NCBI RefSeq assembly: GCF_036226925.1
Contig: NZ_CP109031.1
Span: 7,564,001 to 7,628,000 of the forward strand
From: Streptomyces sp. NBC_00659
GTDB taxonomy: Bacteria > Actinomycetota > Actinomycetes > Streptomycetales > Streptomycetaceae
Reading direction: 5' to 3'
DNA: 64,000 nt
Translations under genes and position numbers: made by a program
Notes under the pieces: model-generated
What the model was told of the DNA's origin: nothing
Seen by the model: the letters and a program-made list of their open reading frames with translations, nothing else
Databases searched by the model: none
Shown here: positions 35,929 to 44,326 of the stretch, piece by piece
Numbering within the stretch: the first letter of the stretch is position 1
Layout: every line of letters begins with the position of its first letter

Positions 35929-36762
35929 ATGAAGATCCTCATCAGCGCCGACATGGAAGGCGCCACGGGCGTGACCTGGCCGGCCGACGTGTTGCCGGGG
36001 ACTCCCCAGTGGGAGCGGTGCCGCGCGCTGTTCACCTCGGACGTGAACGCCGCGGTGCTGGGTTTCCTCGACGGCGGTGCCGACGAGGTGCTGATCAACG
36101 AAGCCCACTGGACCATGCGGAACCTGCTGCTCGAGCGGCTCGACGAGAGAGCGGAGATGCTCACCGGACGACACAAGTCGCTGTCCATGGTCGAGGGCGT
36201 GCAGCACGGGGACGTGGACGGCATCGCGTTCGTCGGTTACCACGCGGGAGCGGGCATGGAGGGCGTCCTCGCCCACACCTATCTGGCGAACTCCATCACC
36301 GGCGTCTGGATCGACGACGTACGGGCCAGCGAGGGGCTGCTCAACGCGCGCGTCGTCGCCGAGTACGGCGTGCCGGTCGTGCTGGTCACCGGGGACGACG
36401 TGGCCTGCGAGGACGCACTCGGGTACGCGCCCGAGGCGCTGAAGGTCGCCGTGAAGGACCATGTCTCGCGGTACGCGGCCGTGTGCCGCACACCGGCCAG
36501 GACCGCCGCGGACATCCGGGCCGCGGCCAAGGAGGCGGCCGCGCTGGCGGTGCGGTACGAGCCGGTCGCCGGCGGGCCGTTCACCATCGCCGTGGAGTTC
36601 GACGCCGAGCACCTGGCCATGGCCGCCACCGTCGTACCGGGCGTCGGCCGCGTCGGCGAGCGGAAGATCGCGTACACCAGCGACACGATGTACGAGGGGA
36701 TCCGGACTTTCAAGGCGGTCACCACGATCGCCTCGGCCGCGGTGGAGGAGCAGTATGGCTGA
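35929..36762 (+). CDS. M55 family D-aminopeptidase (DppA-like)
   Basis: A 277-residue zinc peptidase that cleaves D-amino acids, such as D-Ala, from peptide N-termini. The Bacillus DppA metal ligands are all recognisable: D8, E10, H60, H105 and E135, with the nucleophilic His region at H116 (AHT). Such enzymes salvage peptidoglycan stem peptides. No ribosome site is visible; TACGGT ends six bases before the ATG (35917-35922), a leaderless signature. It overlaps the M20 gene by eight bases. Confidence 0.9.
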   Translation: MKILISADMEGATGVTWPADVLPGTPQWERCRALFTSDVNAAVLGFLDGGADEVLINEAHWTMRNLLLERLDERAEMLTGRHKSLSMVEGVQHGDVDGIAFVGYHAGAGMEGVLAHTYLANSITGVWIDDVRASEGLLNARVVAEYGVPVVLVTGDDVACEDALGYAPEALKVAVKDHVSRYAAVCRTPARTAADIRAAAKEAAALAVRYEPVAGGPFTIAVEFDAEHLAMAATVVPGVGRVGERKIAYTSDTMYEGIRTFKAVTTIASAAVEEQYG

Positions 36763-38059
36763 CGAACTGGCACTCGACGAGGTCGTCCGGTTCACCTCCG
36801 ACCTCATCCGGATCGACACGACCAACCGGGGCGGCGGGGACTGCCAGGAACGCCCGGCCGCCGAGTACGCCGCCGCGCGGCTGGCGGAAGCGGGCCTGGA
36901 GCCCACACTCCTGGAGCGCACCAAGGGGCGGACGAACGTCGTGGCCCGGCTGGAGGGCACCGACCCGTCCGCGGACGCGCTGCTCGTCCACGGTCATCTG
37001 GACGTGGTGCCCGCCGAGGCCGAGGACTGGAGCGTCCACCCGTTCTCCGGCGAGATCCGGGACGGTGTCGTCTGGGGACGCGGCGCGGTCGACATGAAGA
37101 ACATGGACGCGATGATCCTCTCGGTCGTCCGGTCCTGGGCGCGCGAAGGGGTACGGCCCCGCCGTGACCTGGTCATCGCCTTCACCGCCGACGAGGAGGC
37201 GAGCGCCGAGGACGGCTCGGGCTTCCTGGCCGACGAGTACCCCGGACTCTTCGAGGGCTGCACCGAGGGCGTCAGCGAGTCGGGGGCGTTCACCTTCCAC
37301 GACGGCAGCGGACGGCAGCTGTATCCGATCGCCGCGGGGGAGCGCGGCACCGCCTGGCTCAAACTCACCGCGCGAGGACGGGCGGGACACGGCTCCAAGG
37401 TGAACCGGAGCAACGCGGTGACCCGCCTCGCCGCCGCGGTCACCCGCATCGGCGCCCACGAGTGGCCGCTGCGCATCACCCCGACCGTGCGGGCCGCCCT
37501 GACCGAACTCGCGGTCCTGTACGGCCTGGACGAAGGCCTGGACGACGTGGACGCCCTCCTCGGCAAACTCGGTCCGGCCGCCGCGCTCGTCGAGGCGACC
37601 GTCCGGGGCAGCGCCAACCCGACGATGCTGAGCGCCGGTTACAAGATCAACGTGATTCCGGGGGAGGCCGTCGCCTACGTGGACGGCCGCTATCTGCCCG
37701 GCGGCGAGGACGAGTTCCGCACGACCATGGACCGGCTCACCGGACCGGACGTCGAGTGGGAGTTCCACCACCACGAGGTGGCCCTCCAGGCGCCGCTGGA
37801 CTCGCCGACATACGCGAGGATGCGCGCGGCCGTCGAGGAGTTCGCACCCGAGGGCCATGTCGTGCCGTACTGCATGTCGGGCGGCACGGACGCCAAGCAG
37901 TTCTCCCGTCTCGGCATCACCGGCTACGGCTTCGCGCCGCTCAAGCTCCCGGAGGGCTTCGACTACCAGGCGCTGTTCCACGGCGTCGACGAGCGCGTCC
38001 CGGTCGAGGCGCTCCACTTCGGCGTCCGCGTTCTCGACCGCTTTCTGCGTACGGCCTAG
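36755..38059 (+). CDS. M20 family metallopeptidase/deacylase
   Basis: A 434-residue di-zinc hydrolase of the ArgE/DapE/carboxypeptidase G2 family. Metal residues are visible: H81-x-D83, D113 in GAVDMKN, and E147-E148 with E147 as general base. A lid (dimerisation) domain runs from about 190 to 320, and the distal His is in ALFHGVDER. Substrates are usually dipeptides or N-acyl amino acids. The start ATG 36755 follows GGAGGAGCAG. Co-translation with the D-aminopeptidase suggests that the two act in series. Confidence 0.9.
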   Translation: MADELALDEVVRFTSDLIRIDTTNRGGGDCQERPAAEYAAARLAEAGLEPTLLERTKGRTNVVARLEGTDPSADALLVHGHLDVVPAEAEDWSVHPFSGEIRDGVVWGRGAVDMKNMDAMILSVVRSWAREGVRPRRDLVIAFTADEEASAEDGSGFLADEYPGLFEGCTEGVSESGAFTFHDGSGRQLYPIAAGERGTAWLKLTARGRAGHGSKVNRSNAVTRLAAAVTRIGAHEWPLRITPTVRAALTELAVLYGLDEGLDDVDALLGKLGPAAALVEATVRGSANPTMLSAGYKINVIPGEAVAYVDGRYLPGGEDEFRTTMDRLTGPDVEWEFHHHEVALQAPLDSPTYARMRAAVEEFAPEGHVVPYCMSGGTDAKQFSRLGITGYGFAPLKLPEGFDYQALFHGVDERVPVEALHFGVRVLDRFLRTA

Positions 38060-38068
38060 GGGGACGAG

Positions 38069-40042
38069 ATGCAGACCACGCCATACGGTTCATGGCCCTC
38101 GCCGATCGACGCGGGGCTGGCAGCCGCGCACGACGGTCATCCCGAGTTCGTCGGTTTCGTCGGCGACGAGGCCTGGTGGACCGAGCCCCGGCCGGCCGAG
38201 GGCGGGCGGCGCACGCTGGTGCGGCGGAAGGCGGACGGCACCGAGGAGACGGTCCTTCCGGCCCCCTGGAACGTGCGCAGCCGCGTCATCGAGTACGGCG
38301 GCAGCCCCTGGACCGGGATCACGCGCCCCGAAGGCCCGCTTGTCGTGTTCGTCGACTTCGCCGACCAGCGCCTCTACCGCTGCGAACCCGGAAGCGAACC
38401 GAGCCCGTTGACCCCCCTCTCGCCGGTGGGAGGCGGACTGCGCTGGGTGGATCCGCAGTTGCGGCCGGAGCGCGGCGAGGTCTGGTGCGTCATGGAGGAG
38501 TTCACCGGCGACGGACCCACCGACGTGCGCCGGGCCGTCGTCGCGGTGCCGCTGGACGGATCGGCGGCGCAGGACCGCGCCGCCGTGCGCGAGCTGTCCG
38601 ACGGGCGGCACCGGTTCGTCACCGGGCCCCGGCTCTCGCCGGACGGCCGGGAGGCGGTCTGGCTGGCCTGGGACCACCCGCGGATGCCGTGGGACGGCAC
38701 CGAGGTGATCCTCGCGGACGTGTCCGCGGACGGCACGCTGTCCGCCCCGCGGTCCGTCGCGGGGGGCCCGGAGGAGTCCGTCGTCCAGGCCGACTGGGCG
38801 GTCGACGGCACGCTCCTGTACGTCAGTGACCGCAGCGGCTGGTGGAACCTCCACCGCCTCGGCGCGGACGGTGAGGCGATCGCCCTCTGCCCGCGCGAGG
38901 AGGAGTTCGGCGGCCCTCTGTGGAAGGTCGGACTCCGGTGGTTCGCGCCGCTGGACAGCGGCCTGGTCGCCGTCGTGCACGGACGGGGTGCCACCGGGCT
39001 CGGGATACTGGACCCCGAGACCGGAGAACTCGTCGACACGGCCGGCCCCTGGACCGAGTTCGCGTCGACGCTCGCGGTGCACGGCAGCAGGGTCCTCGCC
39101 GTCGGGGCCAGCCCCCGCAGCGCCCACGAGGTCGTCGAACTGGACGCCCGCACCGGGCGGACCCGGGTGATCGGCGCCGCCCACGACGACCCGGTCGACC
39201 CCGCGTACTACCCGGAACCCCAGATCCGCACCTTCGCCGGCCCCGCCGGACGTGAGGTCCACGCGCACATCTACCCGCCTCACCACCCCGGCCACGTGGG
39301 CCGCACCGACGAACTCCCGCCGTATGTCGTATGGGTCCACGGCGGCCCCACCGGCAGGTCGGCCCTCGTGCTGGACCTGGAGATCGCCTACTTCACCTCC
39401 CGGGGAATCGGAGTGGCCGAGGTCAACTACGGCGGATCGACCGGCCACGGCCGGGAGTACCGCAACCTGCTGCGGGAGCAGTGGGGTGTCGTCGACGTCG
39501 AGGACTGCGCGGCCGTCGCGCTCGCGCTCGCCGACGAGGGCACCGCCGACCGGCGGCGGCTCGCGATCCGCGGCGGCAGCGCGGGAGGCTGGACCACGGC
39601 CGCCTCGCTGGCCACCACCGACGTCTACGCCTGCGGCACGATCATCTATCCCGTGATCGACCTCACCGAATGGGCCTCTGGCGAGACCCACGACTTCGAG
39701 TCGCAGTACCTGGAATCGCTGGTCGGTCCGCTCGCCGAGGTGCCGGCCCGGTACACGGAGCGGTCGCCGTCCACGCACGCCGACAGGATCACCGCGCCCT
39801 TCCTGCTGCTCCAGGGGCTCGACGACGCCATCTGCCCGCCCGTGCAGTGCGAACGCTTCCTGGCCCGCGTCGAGGAGCAGGGCCGCCGGGTCCCGCACGC
39901 CTACATCGCCTTCGAGGGAGAGGGACACGGTTTCCGGCGCGCCGAGACGATGGTGCGCGCCCTGGAGTCCGAACTCTCCCTGTACGCGCAGGTCCTCGGA
40001 CTGAACCCGCCCGGCATCCCCACCCTGGAGCTGTCCAAGTGA
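38069..40042 (+). CDS. S9 prolyl-oligopeptidase family peptidase
   Basis: A 657-residue serine peptidase with an N-terminal beta-propeller (about 1-390) that restricts access to small peptides and a C-terminal alpha/beta-hydrolase domain. The nucleophile is S504 in GGSAGG; Asp is in QGLDDAICP and His in EGEGHGF. No signal peptide is visible, so it is cytoplasmic. Nine bases separate it from the M20 gene, with GGGGGACGAG before the ATG. Confidence 0.9.
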   Translation: MQTTPYGSWPSPIDAGLAAAHDGHPEFVGFVGDEAWWTEPRPAEGGRRTLVRRKADGTEETVLPAPWNVRSRVIEYGGSPWTGITRPEGPLVVFVDFADQRLYRCEPGSEPSPLTPLSPVGGGLRWVDPQLRPERGEVWCVMEEFTGDGPTDVRRAVVAVPLDGSAAQDRAAVRELSDGRHRFVTGPRLSPDGREAVWLAWDHPRMPWDGTEVILADVSADGTLSAPRSVAGGPEESVVQADWAVDGTLLYVSDRSGWWNLHRLGADGEAIALCPREEEFGGPLWKVGLRWFAPLDSGLVAVVHGRGATGLGILDPETGELVDTAGPWTEFASTLAVHGSRVLAVGASPRSAHEVVELDARTGRTRVIGAAHDDPVDPAYYPEPQIRTFAGPAGREVHAHIYPPHHPGHVGRTDELPPYVVWVHGGPTGRSALVLDLEIAYFTSRGIGVAEVNYGGSTGHGREYRNLLREQWGVVDVEDCAAVALALADEGTADRRRLAIRGGSAGGWTTAASLATTDVYACGTIIYPVIDLTEWASGETHDFESQYLESLVGPLAEVPARYTERSPSTHADRITAPFLLLQGLDDAICPPVQCERFLARVEEQGRRVPHAYIAFEGEGHGFRRAETMVRALESELSLYAQVLGLNPPGIPTLELSK

Positions 40043-40059
40043 GGCGGCGGGCAGTCATC

Positions 40060-40160
40060 GGCACATGAACCGGCAGCACCCGAACACCGGCAGACGACCG
40101 TCGGCACGTGAACGCCCAGCACATGAGCACCAGCACGTGAACGCCCAGCACTTGAACCCT
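40060..40160. repeat. Degenerate CACRTGAAC / CAGCAC repeat before the S66 gene
   Basis: A 19-base unit, GCACGTGAACGCCCAGCAC, occurs exactly at 40104 and 40133. Several weaker copies surround it (ACATGAACCGGCAGCAC, CTTGAACCCTCAGCA). CACGTG palindromes appear in both good copies. It fills nearly the whole 138-base gap between two peptidase genes. Confidence 0.75.
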
Positions 40161-40180
40161 CAGCAACCGGAGCATCACGA

Positions 40181-41128
40181 ATGACCCGAGCGACCGCACC
40201 GATCGCCGAACCGACCAGGCCCGCACGGCTCGCCGCCGGGGCCAGGGTCGCGGTGGTCGCGCCCAGCGGGCCCGTCCCCGAGGAGCGGATCGAAGCCGGC
40301 CTCGACATCCTGCGCGGCTGGGGCCTGGACCCTGTGGTGGCACCCCATGTCCTGGACCGGCACACCGAGTTCGCCTATCTGGCGGGGACGGACGCGGACC
40401 GGGCCGCCGACTTCCAGGCGGCCTGGTGCGACCCGGACGTGGCCGCGGTCCTGTGCGCCCGCGGTGGCTACGGCGCTCAGCGGATGATCGACCTGCTCGA
40501 CTGGGACGCCATCCGGGAGGCGGGACCCAAGGTCTTCGTCGGCTTCAGCGACATCACCGCACTGCACGAGGCGTTCGCCACGCGGGTGGGGCTCGCGACC
40601 CTGCACGGGCCGATGGTGGCGGCCGTCGACTTCCTGAAGAACACGCGGTCGCAGGAACACCTGCGGACGACTCTCTTCGAACCCGAGTCGGTGCGCACCA
40701 TCGCCTCCGGCGAGGCCGCCGCGCTCGTGCCCGGGAAGGCCCGCGGGGTCACGCTCGGCGGCTGCGTCAGTCTGCTGGCGGCGGAACTCGGCACACCGCA
40801 CGCCCGTGCCGGTGCCCGGGGCGGGCTGCTCCTGATCGAGGACATCGGCGAGGAGGCCTACCGGCTGGACCGGATCCTGACGCAACTGCTGCGCAGCGGC
40901 TGGCTCGACGGAGTGGCCGGGGTCGCGCTCGGCTCCTGGGTGGACTGCGGACCCTACGAACGAGTCCGCGCGGTGTTCGCCGACCGGCTCGGCGCACTCG
41001 GCGTTCCGGTCGTCGAGCACTTCGGGTTCGGGCACGCGGAGGGGACGCTGACGATGCCGTTCGGCGTCCGCGCCGAGCTCGACGCGGACGCCGGGACACT
41101 GACACTGGAGGAGCCCGCGCTGTGCTGA
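40181..41128 (+). CDS. S66 LD-carboxypeptidase
   Basis: A 315-residue cytoplasmic serine peptidase that removes D-Ala from L,D-peptide bonds of murein tetrapeptides during recycling (LdcA/MccF group). The Ser-Glu-His triad is complete: S123 in GFSDIT, E220 in LLLIEDIGEEAY and H285 in GFGHAEGTLTMPFG. ATG 40181 follows GGAGCATCACGA. It is separated from the S9 gene by a repeat-filled 138-base gap, so it may be expressed separately. MccF-type members cleave peptide-nucleotide toxins, which remains an alternative. Confidence 0.9.
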   Translation: MTRATAPIAEPTRPARLAAGARVAVVAPSGPVPEERIEAGLDILRGWGLDPVVAPHVLDRHTEFAYLAGTDADRAADFQAAWCDPDVAAVLCARGGYGAQRMIDLLDWDAIREAGPKVFVGFSDITALHEAFATRVGLATLHGPMVAAVDFLKNTRSQEHLRTTLFEPESVRTIASGEAAALVPGKARGVTLGGCVSLLAAELGTPHARAGARGGLLLIEDIGEEAYRLDRILTQLLRSGWLDGVAGVALGSWVDCGPYERVRAVFADRLGALGVPVVEHFGFGHAEGTLTMPFGVRAELDADAGTLTLEEPALC

Positions 41129-41176
41129 CCTCTGTGTGAAGCTGCCGCCGAACCGGGGCTCGCGTAGGGTGACCTG

Positions 41177-41725
41177 ATGCCTGAGAACGCCGGCTGTCTC
41201 GCCGAGGGCCCCCGTGTGGGCATCCGTCACTTCACCCTGGAGGACGGCGCGGAGTTCACCGCACGGGCCAGGGAGAGCAGGAGCCTGCACCGCCCCTGGC
41301 TCTTCCCGCCCGCCGACACCGACGCCTATGCCGCCTACGCGGGGCGGCTCATCGAGGATCCGACCAAGGCCGGGTTCCTCGTCTGCGAGCGGGACGGCGG
41401 GGGGATCGCCGGGTTCATCAACATCAACAACATCGTCCGGGGCGGCTTCCTGTGTGGTGCCCTCGGCTACGGCGCCTTCGCGCACGCGGCGGGGCGTGGG
41501 CTGATGACCGAGGCACTCGGCCTCGTCGTGCGGTACGCGTTCGGGCAGATGGGCCTGCACCGGCTGGAGATCAACGCGCAGCCCGGCAACGCGGGGTCGA
41601 TCGCGCTCGCCCGGACCTGCGGCTTCCGGCTCGAAGGCTTCTCGCCGGCCTTCATCCACATCGACGGTGCCTGGCGGGACCACGAACGGTGGGCGATCAC
41701 CGCGGAGATGGTCAAGCCCGGCTGA
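41177..41725 (+). CDS. GNAT acetyltransferase, RimJ/RimL type
   Basis: A 182-residue acetyltransferase of the ribosomal-protein N-terminal acetylase type: GIRHFTLEDGAEFTARA, the short-range CoA motif AAGRGLMTEALGLVVRYAF (about 105-123) and LHRLEINAQPGNAGSIALARTCGF. There is no ribosome site, and TAGGGT lies exactly six bases before the ATG (41165-41170), consistent with leaderless expression. It follows the LD-carboxypeptidase by 48 bases; it could acetylate D-amino acids or peptides there, but this is only context. Confidence 0.83.
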   Translation: MPENAGCLAEGPRVGIRHFTLEDGAEFTARARESRSLHRPWLFPPADTDAYAAYAGRLIEDPTKAGFLVCERDGGGIAGFININNIVRGGFLCGALGYGAFAHAAGRGLMTEALGLVVRYAFGQMGLHRLEINAQPGNAGSIALARTCGFRLEGFSPAFIHIDGAWRDHERWAITAEMVKPG

Positions 41726-41780
41726 CGCCTTTGCGGAATCCTGACCAGATTCTGATGAGCGGACACCCTGGTCAGCAGGC

Positions 41781-41805
41781 CGATGACCATGTTCCATGGT
41801 CATCG
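41781..41805. promoter_or_regulatory. Palindrome spanning the DUF5107 start codon
   Basis: CGATGACCATG and its exact complement CATGGTCATCG are separated by only TTC. The ATG at 41796 lies in the right arm. A second dyad, CTGACCAG (41741-41748) / CTGGTCAG (41768-41775), lies just upstream. This could be an operator, or an RNA hairpin burying the start codon. Confidence 0.55.
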
Positions 41806-43772
41806 TGACGACGATCCGACGTGACGTACTGGCCCTCCCGGCCGCGGAACTGGGCCCGAGCAACCCGCTGCCGCCGCTGCGGACCCTCGACGAGATGCAC
41901 CGTATCGACGACCGCGACCGTGTCGGCCTGCCGGGCGACATGGCCCGGCAGATCGGGTACGAGCCGCTGCGCAGCGTGCTGCCGGAACGCATACGGGACG
42001 GGTACGAGCGAGAACGGGCGGCGCGCGAACTCGACACGATAGTGATCGAGAACGACCGGCTGCGTGCCACCGTGCTGCCCGGCTACGGGGGCCGTATCGT
42101 CTCGCTCTTCCACAAGCCCACCGCGACGGAACTGCTCTACACCAACCCGGTGCTCCAGCCGGCCTGCTTCGCCCTCAACGGCGCCTGGTTCTCCGGCGGC
42201 ATCGAGTGGAACATCGGAGCCACCGGGCACACCACCCTGTCGTGCTCACCCGTCCACGCGGCCCGCGTCCCCGCCCCGGGCGGCGGCGAGATGCTGCGCC
42301 TGTGGGAGTGGGAACGCCTGCGTGACCTCCCCTTCCAGGTCGATCTGTGGCTGCCGGACGGCTCGGACTTCCTGTATGTCGGCGTCCGCGTCCGCAACCC
42401 GCACGAGAAGCCCGCCCCGCTGTACTGGTGGTCCAACATCGCGGTCCCCGAGGAGCGCAGGGTCCTCGCCCCGGCCGAGGAGGCCTATCACTTCGGGTAC
42501 GAGCGACGGCTGCGCCGGGTGCCCGTGCCGGCGTACGACGGGACCGACCGGACGTACCCGCTCAACAGCACCTTCCCCGCCGACTACTTCTACGAGGTGC
42601 CCGACGGGCGGCGCCGCTGGATCGCCGCGGTCGACGAGGCGGGCGAGGGGCTGGTCCAGACGTCCACCGATGTCCTGCGGGGCCGCAAGCTCTTCGTCTG
42701 GGGATCGGGGCCCGGCGGGCGGCGTTGGCAGGAGTGGCTCACCGAGCCGGGGACCGGCGGGTACTGCGAGATCCAGGCCGGACTCGCCCGCACCCAGCTC
42801 GAACACGTCAGGCTGGAGGCCGAGAGCGATGTCTCCTGGCTGGAGGCGTACGGGCCGCTGTCCGTGAGCCCCGAGCCGGCGCACGGGGCCGACTGGGAGG
42901 CCGCGCGGGCGGAGGCCGAGGGCCGTCTGGAGAGCGCCCTGCCCCGGGACACGGTCGAGGCCGCGTACGCCGCCTGGCTGCCGCACGCCGACACCGCGCC
43001 CGGCGAGGTCCTCGCCGTCGGCTCCGGCTGGGGCGCGCTCGAAGTGCTGCGCGCCGAGCACAAGTTGCCCGGGACGCCCTTCGAGGAGAGCACGCTCGGC
43101 GAGAACCAGGAGCCGTGGCGGGAACTGCTGGGCTCCGGCGCGTTCCCCGAGCTCCGGCGGGTCGGACCGCCCGGCGAGACACTGGTGGCCTCGCACTGGC
43201 GCGACCTGCTGGAGACGGCACCCGCCACCCCGGCCGCCGAGTACCACCTCGGAGTCGCCCAGTGGCATGCCGGAGATGTGGCGCAGGCCGTGCGGAGCTG
43301 GGAGCGGGCGCTCGAACTCGCCCCGTCGCAGTGGCCGTTGTTGCGCTGCCTCGCCGTCGCGGACCAGGAGGCGGGCAACGACGAGCGTGCCGCGGACCGT
43401 TATGCCGAGGCCTTCGACGACCTGTGCCGGGAGCGGCGCGACGACGGAGAGCGGTGGACCGCGGCGACCGCCGCGCTCGGACGCGAGGCCATCGAGGCGC
43501 TGCTGAAGGCCCGCCGTCCCGCGCAGGCACGTGCCGTTTGGGCGCGGCTGCACCCCGGAACCCGCGACCGTGGCCGGTTCCGCCTCGTCGAGGCGGAACT
43601 GCTGCTCGCTGAGGGCCGCCGCGAGGACGCTCTGGCGGTCTTCGACGCGGGCTTCGAGGTCGCCGACCTGCGCGAGGGGGCGGAGACCGTCGACCGGCTG
43701 TGGTCCCGGCTGAGCGACGAGCCCCTGCCGGCGCGCTACGACTTCCGCATGCGCCCGCCGTCCACGCCCTGA
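41796..43772 (+). CDS. DUF5107 domain protein with C-terminal TPR region
   Basis: A 658-residue protein. Residues about 75-365 form the DUF5107 beta-rich domain, which resembles galactose-mutarotase-like folds (RLRATVLPGYGGRIVSLFHKPT, LYWWSNIAVPEERRVLAP). From about 460 on it is tetratricopeptide-like (YHLGVAQWHAGDVAQAVRSWERALELAP). Related proteins sit near sugar catabolism genes, but no reaction is proven. The start codon is inside a perfect palindrome and has no ribosome site. Confidence 0.83.
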   Translation: MVIVTTIRRDVLALPAAELGPSNPLPPLRTLDEMHRIDDRDRVGLPGDMARQIGYEPLRSVLPERIRDGYERERAARELDTIVIENDRLRATVLPGYGGRIVSLFHKPTATELLYTNPVLQPACFALNGAWFSGGIEWNIGATGHTTLSCSPVHAARVPAPGGGEMLRLWEWERLRDLPFQVDLWLPDGSDFLYVGVRVRNPHEKPAPLYWWSNIAVPEERRVLAPAEEAYHFGYERRLRRVPVPAYDGTDRTYPLNSTFPADYFYEVPDGRRRWIAAVDEAGEGLVQTSTDVLRGRKLFVWGSGPGGRRWQEWLTEPGTGGYCEIQAGLARTQLEHVRLEAESDVSWLEAYGPLSVSPEPAHGADWEAARAEAEGRLESALPRDTVEAAYAAWLPHADTAPGEVLAVGSGWGALEVLRAEHKLPGTPFEESTLGENQEPWRELLGSGAFPELRRVGPPGETLVASHWRDLLETAPATPAAEYHLGVAQWHAGDVAQAVRSWERALELAPSQWPLLRCLAVADQEAGNDERAADRYAEAFDDLCRERRDDGERWTAATAALGREAIEALLKARRPAQARAVWARLHPGTRDRGRFRLVEAELLLAEGRREDALAVFDAGFEVADLREGAETVDRLWSRLSDEPLPARYDFRMRPPSTP

Positions 43773-43818
43773 ACCTGTCGCGGTCATCGCTTCCGGGAGC
43801 AGGGCCCCGTGATCACGC

Positions 43819-43852
43819 CGCGGGTGCTCCCCCGCCGGGTGGAGCACCCGCG
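43819..43852. terminator. Hairpin terminator after the DUF5107 gene
   Basis: A 12-bp stem (CGCGGGTGCTCC with GGAGCACCCGCG) closes a ten-base GC loop, 46 bases after the stop codon. Confidence 0.75.
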
Positions 43853-43872
43853 TCGTGCCTCGTCGCGTCGTG

Positions 43873-43931
43873 GGGACCGCAGTCTCCAGGTCGTCGACGC
43901 AGACGCGCAGCGTGGCTCCCGGAATCTCCAT
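43873..43931 (-). pseudogene. Possible N-terminal remnant of a VOC/glyoxalase-fold gene
   Basis: From ATG 43931 the minus strand reads MEIPGATLRVCVDDLETAV, closely resembling the first strand and helix start of vicinal-oxygen-chelate proteins (I/V-x-V-x-V-D-D-L-E-x-A-V). The resemblance then stops abruptly as the frame enters the hairpin at 43852. No ribosome site is clear. It may be a deletion relic, or a chance match. Confidence 0.3.
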
Positions 43932-44326
43932 GAGGGCGAGCCTGGTTGGGCGCGCGCGGCGGGGGAGATCGATTCGGACGATCGCCCTCGGCGCCCGGGC
44001 GCGCACGTTATGTGCCCGGCCGTCCGCGCCCCGGCCGGCCACCGGGGACCTGGACGCGCTCACCCCGCCCGGCCGGGTCATCGGCGCCCCCGCGCCCGCC
44101 GCCCCGCCCGGCGGCCTGGCGCGACAGAAACCGCCCGGGCTGCCGGCGGCGTGAAACACCGGGCGTGCCCGCGTTTGGGCCCCCGTCTCAGGGGGACGCG
44201 TAAAGCCCGTATGGCGGGCGGAAACCGGCCCCGCACAGCGCTCACGACCGGGGCCGGGGCACCGAGCTGTCCGGAAGCCGCTGTCCAGAGGCCACCGGCC
44301 CCGGGGGAGACGTAGGAAGGAGCATC

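Larger units (their letters stand above)
43773..44326. other. 554-base intergenic region with a terminator and a VOC-like fragment
   Basis: This gap holds the hairpin at 43819-43852 and, on the minus strand, a short VOC-like coding remnant near 43873-43931. The remainder (43932-44326) shows no supported gene. The transketolase ribosome site GGAAGGAGC is at its right end. Confidence 0.5.

Noticed and set aside
41741..41775. CTGACCAG/CTGGTCAG dyad read as a terminator of the GNAT gene
   Set aside because: The arms are short with a 19-base loop and are better seen as part of the DUF5107 control region.
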